From: Parapusillimonas sp013416435
Lineage (GTDB): Bacteria > Pseudomonadota > Gammaproteobacteria > Burkholderiales > Burkholderiaceae_B
Direction of reading: 5' to 3'
Assembly (NCBI RefSeq): GCF_052180245.1
Contig: NZ_CP197474.1
Coordinates: forward strand, 1,178,001-1,242,000
DNA length: 64,000 nucleotides
The notes beneath the pieces were generated by a model. The model ran no database searches. It saw nothing but the letters and a program-made list of their open reading frames with translations, and was not told where the DNA came from. The translations under genes were made by a program, and so were the position numbers. Of the stretch, positions 34,467 to 42,948 are shown one piece after another; position 1 is the first letter of the stretch, and every line of letters starts with the position of its first letter.

Positions 34467-35225
34467 GTGAAGCGCGTCTTCATCACCGGGGCGAGCAGCG
34501 GCATCGGTGCCGGGCTCGCCCGTTTTTATGCGTCCGAAGGCGCGCAGCTGGCGCTGCTGGGGCGGCGCGAGGCCGCGCTGGCCGAGCTGCAGGCATCCCT
34601 GCCGGGCCAGCATTCCGTCTACGTCGTCGATGCAAGGAGCCGGCAGGCCCTGCACGCGGCAGCGCACGATTTTTTGGCAGGCGGCCCGGTGGACGTGGTG
34701 ATCGCCAGCGCCGGCATCAGTGCCGGGACCCTGACGGAAGAGCTGGCGGACTATGAAGTCTTCGAGTCCATCGTCAAGACCAACTTGCTGGCCACGGTGG
34801 CGACCTTCGAGCCTTTCATTGCCTCCATGAGGCAGCGAAAAGAGGGCAGGCTGGTCGGCATCGGCAGCGTCGCGGGTGTGCGAGGCCTTCCCGGTGCAGG
34901 GGCGTACAGCGCATCGAAGGCGGCCGTCCGGGCATATTGCGAAAGCCTGCGCGTGGAACTGAGATCCAGTGGCGTCAAGGTGGTGACCATCGCGCCGGGG
35001 TTCATCCAGACGCCGATGACGGCCCGCAATCCCTACCGGATGCCCTTCCTGATGCCGGTGGAACGTTTCGTTCCCAGGGCGGTGCGAGCCATCGAGCGGG
35101 GCGGTTCATACCAGGTCATTCCCTGGCAGATGGGTGTGGTTGCAGGCTTGCTTGGGCTGGTGCCCAATGCCGTGTACGACTATTTCGCGGCAGGCCGCAA
35201 ACGCAAGCCTCGTATTGGCGAGTGA
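34467..35225 (+). CDS. Short-chain dehydrogenase/reductase
   Basis: A 252-residue classical SDR with GTG start. The Rossmann dinucleotide motif is TGASSGIGAGLARF (about 7-20), the catalytic Ser in GIGSVAGVRG and Tyr/Lys in AYSASKAAVRAY. The C-terminal extension (VIPWQMGVVAGLLGLVPNAVYDYFAAGRKRK) is hydrophobic then basic, suggesting membrane association as in DltE/YbbO-like SDRs. It starts 18 bp after carB and could be cotranscribed; the substrate is unknown. Confidence 0.88.
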   Translation: MKRVFITGASSGIGAGLARFYASEGAQLALLGRREAALAELQASLPGQHSVYVVDARSRQALHAAAHDFLAGGPVDVVIASAGISAGTLTEELADYEVFESIVKTNLLATVATFEPFIASMRQRKEGRLVGIGSVAGVRGLPGAGAYSASKAAVRAYCESLRVELRSSGVKVVTIAPGFIQTPMTARNPYRMPFLMPVERFVPRAVRAIERGGSYQVIPWQMGVVAGLLGLVPNAVYDYFAAGRKRKPRIGE

Positions 35226-35239
35226 GCCGATGCGCCGCC

Positions 35240-35402
35240 GGGGTCAGACCCCGTACGGGGTTTGACCCCTCAATTCCCCTTCATTCCTGCCAGGTTTTCG
35301 CCATCGGGGGTCAGACCCCGTATGGGGTCTGACCCCTCAACTCCTCTCATCCCCGTCAGGTTTTCGCCGTCGGGGGTCAGACCCCGTATGGGGTCTGACC
35401 CC
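35240..35402. repeat. Tandem array of three hairpin repeats
   Basis: Copies lie at 35240-35269 (one arm mismatch, GGGGTTTGACCCC), 35307-35336 and 35373-35402, with a 66-67 bp period. The spacers are homologous: both contain a CAGGTTTTCGCC block followed by ATCG or GTCG. The unit is therefore hairpin plus spacer. The array lies between the convergent SDR and YchJ-family genes. Confidence 0.9.
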
Positions 35403-35822
35403 TCAATCCCTTTCGTCGACGTCGCCATCCACATACAGCCACCGCCCGTCCTCACGCAGGAAGCGGCTTAGCTCGGTGAGCCGGAATGCCTTGCCCGCCT
35501 GGCGGTATCTGGCTGTGAACTTCACTTCCGCATGGTCGGCATCCAGCTCCCGGTGTCCATGGATGCGCAGTCCCAGCCAACGCACGCCGTGAGGCGTATC
35601 GGGCGGGTCGACTTCCAGATCGATCGGGCGCGTGCCGGGATGCCAGGTCGCCTGAAGATAGCGGGCGAGCCCGAGCGTATAAGCGGTATAGCGGGAACGC
35701 ATCAAGCGTTCCGCCGTGGCCGGGACCTGGTCGCCCTCGATAAACAGCCCGCAGCAGCGCTGGTACGGCGTGCCGGCCGGCACGCCGCCACAGGGGCAGG
35801 GCGGATTCGAGGCGGTTTTCAT
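35403..35822 (-). CDS. YchJ-family (UPF0225) protein with SEC-C-like motif
   Basis: A 139-residue protein. The N-terminal CPCGGVPAGTPYQRCCG holds a SEC-C-like zinc motif, followed by AERLMRSRYTAYTLGLARYLQATWHP, the YchJ signature, and a cystatin/NTF2-like half ending LYVDGD. Function of the family is not established. The stop codon (35403-35405) touches the end of the hairpin array. It lies 6 bp from the stop-to-start junction with the upstream phosphatase gene, so both may be one transcript. Confidence 0.85.
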   Translation of the reverse strand: MKTASNPPCPCGGVPAGTPYQRCCGLFIEGDQVPATAERLMRSRYTAYTLGLARYLQATWHPGTRPIDLEVDPPDTPHGVRWLGLRIHGHRELDADHAEVKFTARYRQAGKAFRLTELSRFLREDGRWLYVDGDVDERD

Positions 35823-35828
35823 GAGACG

Positions 35829-36476
35829 CTACAGGACGTCGTCCAGCGCTTCGGCTTCCAAGTGGCCGGTGTAGCCCCAGTCCTGGATGAACCAGTCGCC
35901 CGGGCCGCGGATGCCGCAGCGGTTGACGCTGACGTTCAGTATGGGGAAGGGCCGCTGTGTTTCCAGCGTGGCGCCGGTGCTGCACCGCCACGCGATATCG
36001 ATGACTCCCCCGTGAGTGAAGACCAGCACATTCTGGCCGGGGTGCTGGTGCGCGATGCCTTCGAAAGCCCGGCTGACGCGTTGCGAGAACGCAAGATAGG
36101 ATTCTCCGCCCTCGATGGGCTGGTCCGGCTTGCGAAAGTCGATCAGCGCTTTGCCGTCCGAAGCCTTGCTGAGGCTGGACCAGTCCTCGCCCTGGTAGAT
36201 GCCATAGCTGCGCTCGCGCAGTCCTGGATCCGTGATGATCGTCTGACCCAGAGACCGGGTGGCGATCTGCGCGGTTTCATGGGCACGGCTCAGGTCGCTG
36301 CTGTATATGGCGTGTATGTCGGTCGCGAAGGCGGCGGACGCGAGGAATCGGGCCAGTTGCTCGGCCTGCTTCTTCCCTTTTTCATTGAGGGGAATGTCAA
36401 GCCAGCCCTGCAGCCGACGCTCCGCGTTCCAGAGGGTTTCCCCGTGCCGTACCAACCAGAAGTGTGTTGTGTTCAT
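35829..36476 (-). CDS. Histidine phosphatase family protein (phosphoglycerate mutase-like)
   Basis: A 215-residue protein with the RHG motif LVRHGETLWN (His11 is the phosphate acceptor), SDLSRAHETAQ, LRERSYGIYQGEDW (acid residue) and the second His in VFTHGGVIDI. This is the cofactor-dependent mutase/phosphatase superfamily, sub-branch GpmB/CobC-like. A phosphatase on small metabolites is more likely than glycolytic mutase. It precedes the YchJ-family gene on the same strand. Confidence 0.88.
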   Translation of the reverse strand: MNTTHFWLVRHGETLWNAERRLQGWLDIPLNEKGKKQAEQLARFLASAAFATDIHAIYSSDLSRAHETAQIATRSLGQTIITDPGLRERSYGIYQGEDWSSLSKASDGKALIDFRKPDQPIEGGESYLAFSQRVSRAFEGIAHQHPGQNVLVFTHGGVIDIAWRCSTGATLETQRPFPILNVSVNRCGIRGPGDWFIQDWGYTGHLEAEALDDVL

Positions 36477-36611
36477 GTCTTAAGCGTCGCAAGGCGGATT
36501 TCGCCACAATAAATCAGTGAGGATCACGGAAGTTGTTGCAGTGGAACAGGCCGCGCACGTACACTCTCGCCTGCAACAAAACAGCTATTTTAATAAAAAG
36601 GGCGGATTCCC

Positions 36612-37934
36612 ATGTCGAACTCCTATTTTCCGCGCTGGCGCAAGGTTGAAGGCGGCGCATCCGGCGTCGTGGTGCAGCCCGACGAGCGCATGTCCTGGCC
36701 GCAGAACGTCGCGATGGGCGCGCAGCACGTCGTGGCCATGTTCGGTTCCACCATCCTGGCACCCCTGCTCATGGGTTTCGACGCCAACGTCGCCATATTG
36801 ATGTCCGGCATCGGCACACTGATTTTCTTCCTGTTCGTCGGTGGGCGCGTCCCCAGCTATCTGGGGTCCAGTTTCGCCTTCATCGGCGGCGTCATCGCGG
36901 TGACGGGTTATGCGGGCAGCGGCGCCAACGCGAATATCGGCGTTGCGTTGGGCGCCATCATCGCCTGCGGTCTCGTCTATACCCTCATAGGATTGCTGGT
37001 GTGGTGGATCAACGCCCGCTCCGGCGGGGCGGCGCAATGGATCAACGCCTGGATGCCGCCGGTGGTGACGGGCGCCATTGTAGCCGTCATCGGGCTGAAT
37101 CTGGCGCCCATCGCCGCCAAAGGGGCCATGGGCGGATCCACTTTCGAGGCCGTGATGTCCCTGGTTACTGTTCTGTGCGTGGGCGGCATTGCCGTCTATA
37201 CGCGGGGCACGGTGCAAAGGCTGCTCATCCTGGTCGGCCTGCTGCTGGCTTGCGTCATCTATGCCGTCCTGACCAATGGCCTGGGCTTGGGGAAACCGAT
37301 CGATTTCAGCGGCGTCCAGGCAGCGTCCTGGCTCGGCCTGCCCCGGTTTGCGGCGCCGGTCTTCGAGTTTCATGCCATGAGCGTCATCGTCCCAGTGGCC
37401 ATCATCCTGGTTGCCGAGAACCTCGGGCATATCAAGGCCGTCAGCGCCATGACCGGGCAGAACCTGGACGTCTACCTGGGCCGCGCATTCGTGGGCGACG
37501 GCGTCGCCACCATGGTGTCCGGGGCGGTTGGCGGGACGGGCGTCACGACTTATGCGGAAAACATCGGCGTCATGACCGTGACCCGCATCTATTCGACCCT
37601 TGTGTTCGTGGTGGCTGCGCTGATTGCGATCCTTCTGGGCTTTTCACCCAAGTTCGGGGCTTTGATACAGACCATACCGGGGCCGGTCCTGGGCGGCATG
37701 TCGGTCGTGGTTTTCGGTTTGATCGCGGTGGCGGGCGCCCGGATCTGGGTAGTGAACCAAGTCGACTTCAGCGACAACCGCAACCTCATCGTGGCGGCGG
37801 TGACGCTCGTCCTGGGCGCCGGTAATTTTTCCTTGCAATTGGGCGCATTTCGCCTTGACGGCATCGGCACGGCCACTTTTGGCGCCATAATCCTGTATGC
37901 GCTGCTGCGGCGCAGTTCGCCCGGCCCGGTATAG
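36612..37934 (+). CDS. uraA: NCS2-family uracil/xanthine permease
   Basis: A 440-residue transporter with about 12-14 hydrophobic segments. NCS2 signatures are visible: AMFGSTILAPLLMGFDANVAI near the N-terminus, PSYLGSSFAFIGGV, ENLGHIKAVSAMTGQ (the motif with the substrate Glu), and GGTGVTTYAENIGVM. It is a proton symporter for uracil or a related base; UraA type is my best guess. The last codons (RRSSPGPV and stop) are part of a 57-bp tandem duplication. About 135 bp separate it from the divergent phosphatase gene. Confidence 0.88.
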   Translation: MSNSYFPRWRKVEGGASGVVVQPDERMSWPQNVAMGAQHVVAMFGSTILAPLLMGFDANVAILMSGIGTLIFFLFVGGRVPSYLGSSFAFIGGVIAVTGYAGSGANANIGVALGAIIACGLVYTLIGLLVWWINARSGGAAQWINAWMPPVVTGAIVAVIGLNLAPIAAKGAMGGSTFEAVMSLVTVLCVGGIAVYTRGTVQRLLILVGLLLACVIYAVLTNGLGLGKPIDFSGVQAASWLGLPRFAAPVFEFHAMSVIVPVAIILVAENLGHIKAVSAMTGQNLDVYLGRAFVGDGVATMVSGAVGGTGVTTYAENIGVMTVTRIYSTLVFVVAALIAILLGFSPKFGALIQTIPGPVLGGMSVVVFGLIAVAGARIWVVNQVDFSDNRNLIVAAVTLVLGAGNFSLQLGAFRLDGIGTATFGAIILYALLRRSSPGPV

Positions 37935-38028
37935 CCGAACAGGGGTCAGACCCCGTACAGGGTCCGGCGCAGTTCGCCCGGCCCGGTATAGCCGAACAGG
38001 GGTCAGACCCCGTACGGGGTCTGACCCC
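37908..38028. repeat. 57-bp tandem duplication carrying the uraA end and hairpin repeats
   Basis: The unit 37908-37964 is repeated at 37965-38021. It consists of the last 8 codons and stop of uraA, a short linker and the first part of a hairpin repeat. The first copy of the hairpin is therefore cut short (37942-37964, loop GTAC, then AGGGTC), while the second is complete (37999-38028). A pseudo-copy of the uraA tail thus follows the real one. Confidence 0.9.
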
Positions 38029-38082
38029 AAACCTGCGCCGGGGCTTGCAATTTCCCTCAAGTTTGCCGACAATACGTACGTG

Positions 38083-38115
38083 CCCCCGGTTGTTCGTCAT
38101 GCCGGGGGTTTATTT
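38083..38115 (+). terminator. Rho-independent terminator after uraA
   Basis: CCCCCGG (38083-38089), a 12-nt loop and CCGGGGG (38102-38108) form a 7-bp GC stem followed by TTTATTTT. It lies about 55 bp after the complete hairpin repeat. The presence of a conventional terminator here suggests the hairpin repeats are not the main terminators. Confidence 0.7.
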
Positions 38116-38178
38116 TGAACTAGGCCAAATTGTTGTTCACAGCTATAACAAACCAACGATCCCTTTAGTTCCACGCAC

Positions 38179-38239
38179 GGGCGGCATGCACCCGCCCAAA
38201 TAATTATCGATAGGCGCTCCATGTGGGGAGCGTCTTTTT
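38179..38239 (+). promoter_or_regulatory. greA leader: hairpin followed by an intrinsic terminator
   Basis: First stem: GGGCGG (38179-38184) with CCGCCC (38192-38197). Second stem: GGCGCTCC (38213-38220) with GGAGCGTC (38227-38234), directly followed by TTTTT (38235-38239). This is a complete intrinsic terminator ending 20 bp before the greA start, so it should sit in the greA leader and act as an attenuator. In E. coli the greA leader also carries a terminator and yields short GraL RNAs; an equivalent here is an inference. Confidence 0.6.
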
Positions 38240-38259
38240 ACTTTTGAGTCAGGAATATT

Positions 38260-38736
38260 ATGTCTGCGATCCCGTTGACAGTTCGCGGCGCTGAGCGCTT
38301 GCAAGTAGAACTCCATCGTTTGAAGACCGTTGAGCGGCCGGAAGTCATCAATGCCATCGCCGAGGCGCGTGCGCAAGGCGACTTGTCGGAAAACGCCGAA
38401 TACGATGCCGCGCGCGAGCGTCAGGCGTTCGTGGAAGGCCGCATCCAGGAACTGGAAAGCACACTCTCGAACGCCCAGATCATCGACCCCGCTGCACTGG
38501 ACGTCGACGGCAAGGCTGTATTCGGCGCCACCGTCGAAATCGAGGACCTCGAATCCGGCGAGCGCGTCAAGTACCAGATCGTGGGCGATGTAGAGGCCGA
38601 TATCCGCGCCAACATGATTTCGGTATCCAGCCCGGTGGCCCGCGCCTTGATCGGCAAGACGGAAGGCGACGTAGTGGAAGTCAAGGCGCCTGCCGGCATA
38701 CGCGAGTACGAAGTACTGAACGTCAGCTATATTTGA
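38260..38736 (+). CDS. greA: Transcription elongation factor GreA
   Basis: A 158-residue factor with an N-terminal antiparallel coiled coil (LTVRGAERLQVELHRLKTVERPEV...) whose acidic tip is GDLSENAEYDAARERQ (Asp and Glu that stimulate RNA polymerase cleavage), and a C-terminal FKBP-like domain (ISVSSPVARALIGKTEGDVVEVKAPAG). It rescues backtracked RNA polymerase. It starts the conserved block greA-yhbY-rlmE-ftsH-folP-glmM. Confidence 0.97.
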   Translation: MSAIPLTVRGAERLQVELHRLKTVERPEVINAIAEARAQGDLSENAEYDAARERQAFVEGRIQELESTLSNAQIIDPAALDVDGKAVFGATVEIEDLESGERVKYQIVGDVEADIRANMISVSSPVARALIGKTEGDVVEVKAPAGIREYEVLNVSYI

Positions 38737-38802
38737 ACGCCCGGCGTTAAAGTTGTGCCCAGTGCTGTGCCTTGGGCGTACCGACCCACGCCGAGGCCGG
38801 CG

Positions 38803-38837
38803 AAAAAAAAGCCCAGCGCGGTTGGCGTTGGGCTTTA
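38803..38837. terminator. Bidirectional terminator between greA and yhbY
   Basis: GCCCAGCGC (38811-38819), a 5-nt loop and GCGTTGGGC (38825-38833) form a 9-bp stem. It is preceded by eight As (38803-38810) and followed by TTTAT. Read on the minus strand the As give a strong U tract, ending yhbY; on the plus strand it can end greA. Confidence 0.85.
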
Positions 38838-38847
38838 TAATGATAGC

Positions 38848-39423
38848 TTAACGTTTCCCTGAACGAAGCCCGCGCCTTGCGCCGGCGCGCAGCGAAAGCG
38901 CGCTGCCGCTGCGACGCGGTATGCCGTGGGCGGGGCGTGCCGGGGCATTGGATGCCGCCAGGGCGCGTCGAGCCCGCGGCGCCGCGGTTTCGGGTGCTTC
39001 GGATTTCTGCGCAGCGCGCTTGGTTTTTTCGTCACGCCGGGTTCGGGTCACGCCTTCGGCCGCCAGTTTCTTCGGCGTATGCGGTTCGGACGGCTTGCGT
39101 ACCGCGCGCGTCGCGTATTCGGCTTCTGCCTTGGCTTTCTGGGCTTTGGGATCCGGCCGATAAATGATCAGCGTCTTGCCCAGGTGATGCACGAGCGCGC
39201 AGGACAGGCTGTCGCATATGGTTTCCAGCATGGTGTTGCGGGCTTCGCGCTCTTCGCCGGCGACCCTGACCTTGATCAATTGATGCGCAGTCAGGTTGTT
39301 ATCGATTTCTTTCAGTACGGAATCAGTCAAGCCCCGGTCTCCGATCAGGACGACTGGGCGCAAAGGATGGGCGGCAGCGCGAAGGGCGCTGCGCTCTTGA
39401 GATGTGATGTCTAGTTTTGCCAT
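38848..39423 (-). CDS. yhbY: YhbY-type CRM-domain RNA-binding protein with a long basic tail
   Basis: A 191-residue protein. The first about 100 residues are the CRM (CRS1/YhbY) domain: SALRAAAHPLRPVVLIGDRGLTDSVLKEIDNNLTAHQLIKVRV. YhbY associates with pre-50S ribosomes. E. coli YhbY has only about 97 residues; here some 90 more form an Arg/Lys/Ala-rich, low-complexity tail (KKLAAEGVTRTRRDEKTKR... ALSLRAGARRGLRSGKR), probably disordered and RNA-binding. It is divergent from rlmE, 17 bp apart, so both promoters overlap. Confidence 0.92.
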   Translation of the reverse strand: MAKLDITSQERSALRAAAHPLRPVVLIGDRGLTDSVLKEIDNNLTAHQLIKVRVAGEEREARNTMLETICDSLSCALVHHLGKTLIIYRPDPKAQKAKAEAEYATRAVRKPSEPHTPKKLAAEGVTRTRRDEKTKRAAQKSEAPETAAPRARRALAASNAPARPAHGIPRRSGSALSLRAGARRGLRSGKR

Positions 39424-39440
39424 AATGAGATTGTACGGGA

Positions 39441-40085
39441 ATGGCCAAAAAAAAATTCTCCAAAGAGTGGATTCAGCAGCATATTAATGATCCCTACGTC
39501 AAAATGGCGCAACAGAAGGGGTATCGTGCCCGTGCGGCGTTCAAGCTGACCGAGATCCTCGACAGCGAGAAGCTGTTGCGTCCCGGCGATGTCGTGGTCG
39601 ACCTGGGTTCCGCACCGGGAAGCTGGTCGCAGATTGCGCGCGAACGGCTGGCCGGTCCCGGCGGCGTACTCAACGGACGCATCATCGCGCTCGACATGCT
39701 TCCCATGGAACCCATCGCGGGGGTGGAGTTCATACAAGGAGATTTCCGCGAGGACACCGTGCTCGACCAGCTCGCCGAACGCTTGGGCGGCGCACGCGTG
39801 GATCTTGTAATTTCCGATATGGCCCCCAACTTGTCAGGGGTGGGATCGGCGGATTCAGCTAGAATTCAGCATGTGTGTGATTTGGCACTTGAATTCGCCT
39901 CCCAGCATCTCAAGCCGGACGGGGCGCTGATCGTCAAGGCGTTTCATGGCAGTGGATTCTCCCAGATCGTCGAATCGTTCAAACGCAGCTTTCAGCGGGT
40001 GGTCGAGCGCAAGCCCAAGGCGTCGCGCGACAAGTCCTCTGAAACCTTCCTGGTCGCACGGCGTCTGAAGCATCAGGTTTCTTAA
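39441..40085 (+). CDS. rlmE: 23S rRNA 2'-O-methyltransferase RlmE (FtsJ)
   Basis: A 214-residue methyltransferase. The SAM-binding motif VVDLGSAPGSWSQIARE (about 49-65), SDMAPNLSG and VKAFHGSG are present; these belong to the K-D-K-E catalytic tetrad of 2'-O-methyltransferases. It methylates U2552 in the 23S A-loop late in 50S assembly. The N-terminal KEWIQQHINDPYVKMAQQKGYRARAAFKL is typical. ftsH follows, as in many proteobacteria. Confidence 0.96.
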   Translation: MAKKKFSKEWIQQHINDPYVKMAQQKGYRARAAFKLTEILDSEKLLRPGDVVVDLGSAPGSWSQIARERLAGPGGVLNGRIIALDMLPMEPIAGVEFIQGDFREDTVLDQLAERLGGARVDLVISDMAPNLSGVGSADSARIQHVCDLALEFASQHLKPDGALIVKAFHGSGFSQIVESFKRSFQRVVERKPKASRDKSSETFLVARRLKHQVS

Positions 40086-40188
40086 AACACGATTCCTTCT
40101 ATCGGGTAGAATGAATCATTGACATACTTGTTCTGCTGCCGTGTTTGCGGGGGTGTGGCAAGCCGAGGTTACAAGTAGGAGGTTGGCT

Positions 40189-42087
40189 TTGAACAACTCG
40201 TTTTCTAAGGTCGCGATCTGGATGGTGATCGCGCTTGTCCTGTTCACTGTGTTCAAGCAGTTCGACGGGCGCGCACCCACGGCCGAGACCGTGACCTATA
40301 CCCAATTCATGAATGACGCCCAGGCAGGGCGCATCACGAAGGTCGACATCCAGGGCGACACCTTGTATGTCACCCCCGACGCCGGCCGGCCGTACAGCCT
40401 GACATCCCCGGGCGACCTGTGGATGGTGCCCGAGCTCGTCAAGTCCGGGGTGCAAGTCTCGGGCAAGGCCCGCGAAGAGCCTTCGTTCCTGACCAGCCTG
40501 TTCATTTCGTGGTTCCCCATGCTGCTGCTGATCGGCGTATGGATCTTCTTCATGCGCCAGATGCAGGGCGGCGGCAAAGGGGGGGCGTTCAGCTTCGGCA
40601 AGTCGCGCGCCCGCATGCTCGATGAAAACACCAACCACATCACCTTTGCCGACGTCGCCGGTTGCGACGAAGCCAAGGAAGATGTCCAGGAGCTGGTCGA
40701 CTTCCTGCGCGATCCAACCAAGTTCCAGCGCCTTGGAGGCCGTATTCCGCGCGGCGTCCTGATGGTCGGTTCGCCAGGTACGGGCAAGACCTTGCTGGCC
40801 AAGGCCATTGCAGGCGAGGCCAAAGTGCCGTTCTTCAGCATTTCCGGCTCCGACTTCGTCGAAATGTTCGTCGGCGTGGGCGCAGCCCGTGTGCGCGACA
40901 TGTTCGAGAACGCCAAGAAGCAGGCTCCATGCATCATTTTCATCGACGAAATCGATGCGGTCGGCCGCCAGCGCGGCGCCGGACTGGGTGGCGGCAACGA
41001 CGAACGCGAACAAACCCTCAACCAGCTTCTGGTCGAGATGGACGGCTTTGAAACGGGGCAGGGCGTGCTGGTCATCGCCGCCACGAACCGCCCCGACGTC
41101 CTCGATCCGGCGCTGCTGCGCCCGGGCCGCTTCGACCGCCAGGTTGTGGTGTCGCTGCCCGATATCCGCGGGCGCGAGCAGATCCTGAAAGTCCATATGC
41201 GCAAGGTGCCGCTGGCGACCAACGTCGACGCCATGGTGCTGGCGCGCGGCACGCCGGGCTTTTCGGGCGCCGACCTTGCCAACCTAGTGAACGAGGCCGC
41301 GCTGTTTGCCGCCCGCCGCAACGGGCGCACCGTCGACATGGCCGACTTCGAAAAGGCCAAGGACAAGATCATCATGGGCGCCGAACGCCGGTCGCTCATC
41401 ATGCCCGAAGAGGAACGCCGCAATACGGCTTACCACGAGTCCGGCCACGCATTGGTCGCGCGGCTGCTGCCCAAGACCGATCCGGTGCACAAGGTCACGA
41501 TCATTCCGCGCGGCCGCGCGCTGGGCGTCACCATGCAATTGCCTGAAGGCGATCGCTACAGCATGGACAAAGAGCGCCTCTTGAATACGATCGCGGTGTT
41601 GTTCGGCGGCCGCATCGCCGAAGAGGTCTTCATGAATCAAATGACGACCGGTGCATCCAACGACTTCGAGCGCGCCACGGCCATCGCCCGCGATATCGTC
41701 ACCCGCTACGGCATGACCGACTCGCTCGGCCCCGTGGTGTATGCCGAGAACGAAGGCGAAGTCTTCCTGGGGCGCAGCGTGACCAAGACGACGCATATGT
41801 CCGAGGCCACCATGCAGAAGGTCGACCACGAGATCCGCGAGATCATCGATCAGCAGTACGCGATTGCCCGCAAGCTCATCGAAGACAACCGCGACAAGAT
41901 GGAAGCCATGACGGCCGCGCTGCTCGAGTGGGAAACCATCGACGCAGAGCAAATCGACGACATCATGCAGGGCCGTCCTCCGCGTCCGCCTCAGGCTCTG
42001 TCCGGCGGTCCCGCACCGTCCGACACGCCTCCGCCGGCGGCCGGCGTGTCCTCCGCCGGCGGCGATGCCGCGGCGACCCCCGTCTAA
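40189..42087 (+). CDS. ftsH: ATP-dependent zinc metalloprotease FtsH
   Basis: I choose TTG 40189 because a perfect AGGAGG lies at 40177-40182 and the product begins MNNSFSKVAIWMVIALVLF, as in related species; a GTG at 40141 would add 16 residues. The 632-residue protein has two transmembrane spans (about 7-25 and 105-125), an AAA domain with Walker A GSPGTGKTLL, Walker B CIIFIDEIDA and the SRH arginines, and the zinc site HESGH. It degrades membrane and regulatory proteins at the inner membrane. The tail is Pro/Ala-rich. Confidence 0.96.
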   Translation: MNNSFSKVAIWMVIALVLFTVFKQFDGRAPTAETVTYTQFMNDAQAGRITKVDIQGDTLYVTPDAGRPYSLTSPGDLWMVPELVKSGVQVSGKAREEPSFLTSLFISWFPMLLLIGVWIFFMRQMQGGGKGGAFSFGKSRARMLDENTNHITFADVAGCDEAKEDVQELVDFLRDPTKFQRLGGRIPRGVLMVGSPGTGKTLLAKAIAGEAKVPFFSISGSDFVEMFVGVGAARVRDMFENAKKQAPCIIFIDEIDAVGRQRGAGLGGGNDEREQTLNQLLVEMDGFETGQGVLVIAATNRPDVLDPALLRPGRFDRQVVVSLPDIRGREQILKVHMRKVPLATNVDAMVLARGTPGFSGADLANLVNEAALFAARRNGRTVDMADFEKAKDKIIMGAERRSLIMPEEERRNTAYHESGHALVARLLPKTDPVHKVTIIPRGRALGVTMQLPEGDRYSMDKERLLNTIAVLFGGRIAEEVFMNQMTTGASNDFERATAIARDIVTRYGMTDSLGPVVYAENEGEVFLGRSVTKTTHMSEATMQKVDHEIREIIDQQYAIARKLIEDNRDKMEAMTAALLEWETIDAEQIDDIMQGRPPRPPQALSGGPAPSDTPPPAAGVSSAGGDAAATPV

Positions 42088-42108
42088 AACTGGTCTCTAT
42101 CGTATTCA

Positions 42109-42948
42109 ATGAGTTCCAGCTTGCTTTGTGGGCGCTTCGAGCTTGATCTCGGGCGCCCATTGATAATGGGGATCGTCAACGTCACCCCCGACTCTTTTTC
42201 CGATGGCGCTGAACACTTCGAGGCCGACGCCGCGATCGCGCATGGGCGCCTGCTGGCAGAGCAGGGCGCCGACATGCTGGATATTGGCGGGGAATCGACG
42301 CGGCCGGGAGCGGAGCCTTTATCCGCCGAAGAAGAGCTGCAACGGGTGCTACCCGTCATCGAAGGCTTGCGCAGTCTCGGCGTTCCCTTGTCCATCGACA
42401 CCTTCAAGCCGCAGGTGATGCGCGCCGTGCTCGATGCCGGCGCCGACATGATCAACGATATATGCGGCTTCACACGTCCCGGCGCCATCGAAGCTGTTGC
42501 CGATTCTGATTGCGGCCTGTGCATCATGCACATGCAAGGCGAGCCCAAGACCATGCAGGCCGATCCTCAATACGACGACCTGCTGCTGGAGGTCCAGCAG
42601 TTCCTGCACGGGCAGGCGCGCGCCCTGCGCGTCGCGGGGGTGTCGGAACGCCGTATCGTGCTGGACCCGGGCTTTGGGTTTGGCAAAACCCAACCGCAGA
42701 ACTACCTGCTGCTGCGCAAGCTGGCTGACCTCGACAACCAGGGATATCCCTGGCTGATTGGCGTATCGCGAAAATCCATGATTGGGTACATCATAGGCCG
42801 CGCACCCGCTGAAAGGGTATACGGCAGCGTGGCGGCCGCATTGGCGGCGATTGCGCGCGGCGCCCGCATCATCAGGGTGCACGACGTAGCGGCGACTTCA
42901 GACGCCCTCAAAGTCTGGAGCGCAGTGGAAACCGGAGCTTATCTATGA
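42109..42948 (+). CDS. folP: Dihydropteroate synthase
   Basis: A 279-residue TIM-barrel enzyme: IMGIVNVTPDSFSDGAEHF (pterin/diphosphate loop, about 19-37), DMLDIGGESTRPGAEPL, and the C-terminal GVSRKSMIG and RVHDVAATSDALKV. It joins p-aminobenzoate to the pterin in folate synthesis and is the sulfonamide target. It overlaps glmM by 4 bp, as commonly found. Confidence 0.97.
   Translation: MSSSLLCGRFELDLGRPLIMGIVNVTPDSFSDGAEHFEADAAIAHGRLLAEQGADMLDIGGESTRPGAEPLSAEEELQRVLPVIEGLRSLGVPLSIDTFKPQVMRAVLDAGADMINDICGFTRPGAIEAVADSDCGLCIMHMQGEPKTMQADPQYDDLLLEVQQFLHGQARALRVAGVSERRIVLDPGFGFGKTQPQNYLLLRKLADLDNQGYPWLIGVSRKSMIGYIIGRAPAERVYGSVAAALAAIARGARIIRVHDVAATSDALKVWSAVETGAYL

Noticed and set aside
30054..34667. 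A 1537-codon open frame on the minus strand across carAB
   Set aside because: It is the antisense of two certain genes with normal high-GC codon structure, shows no recognisable domain and lacks a ribosome site; high GC content makes such frames common.
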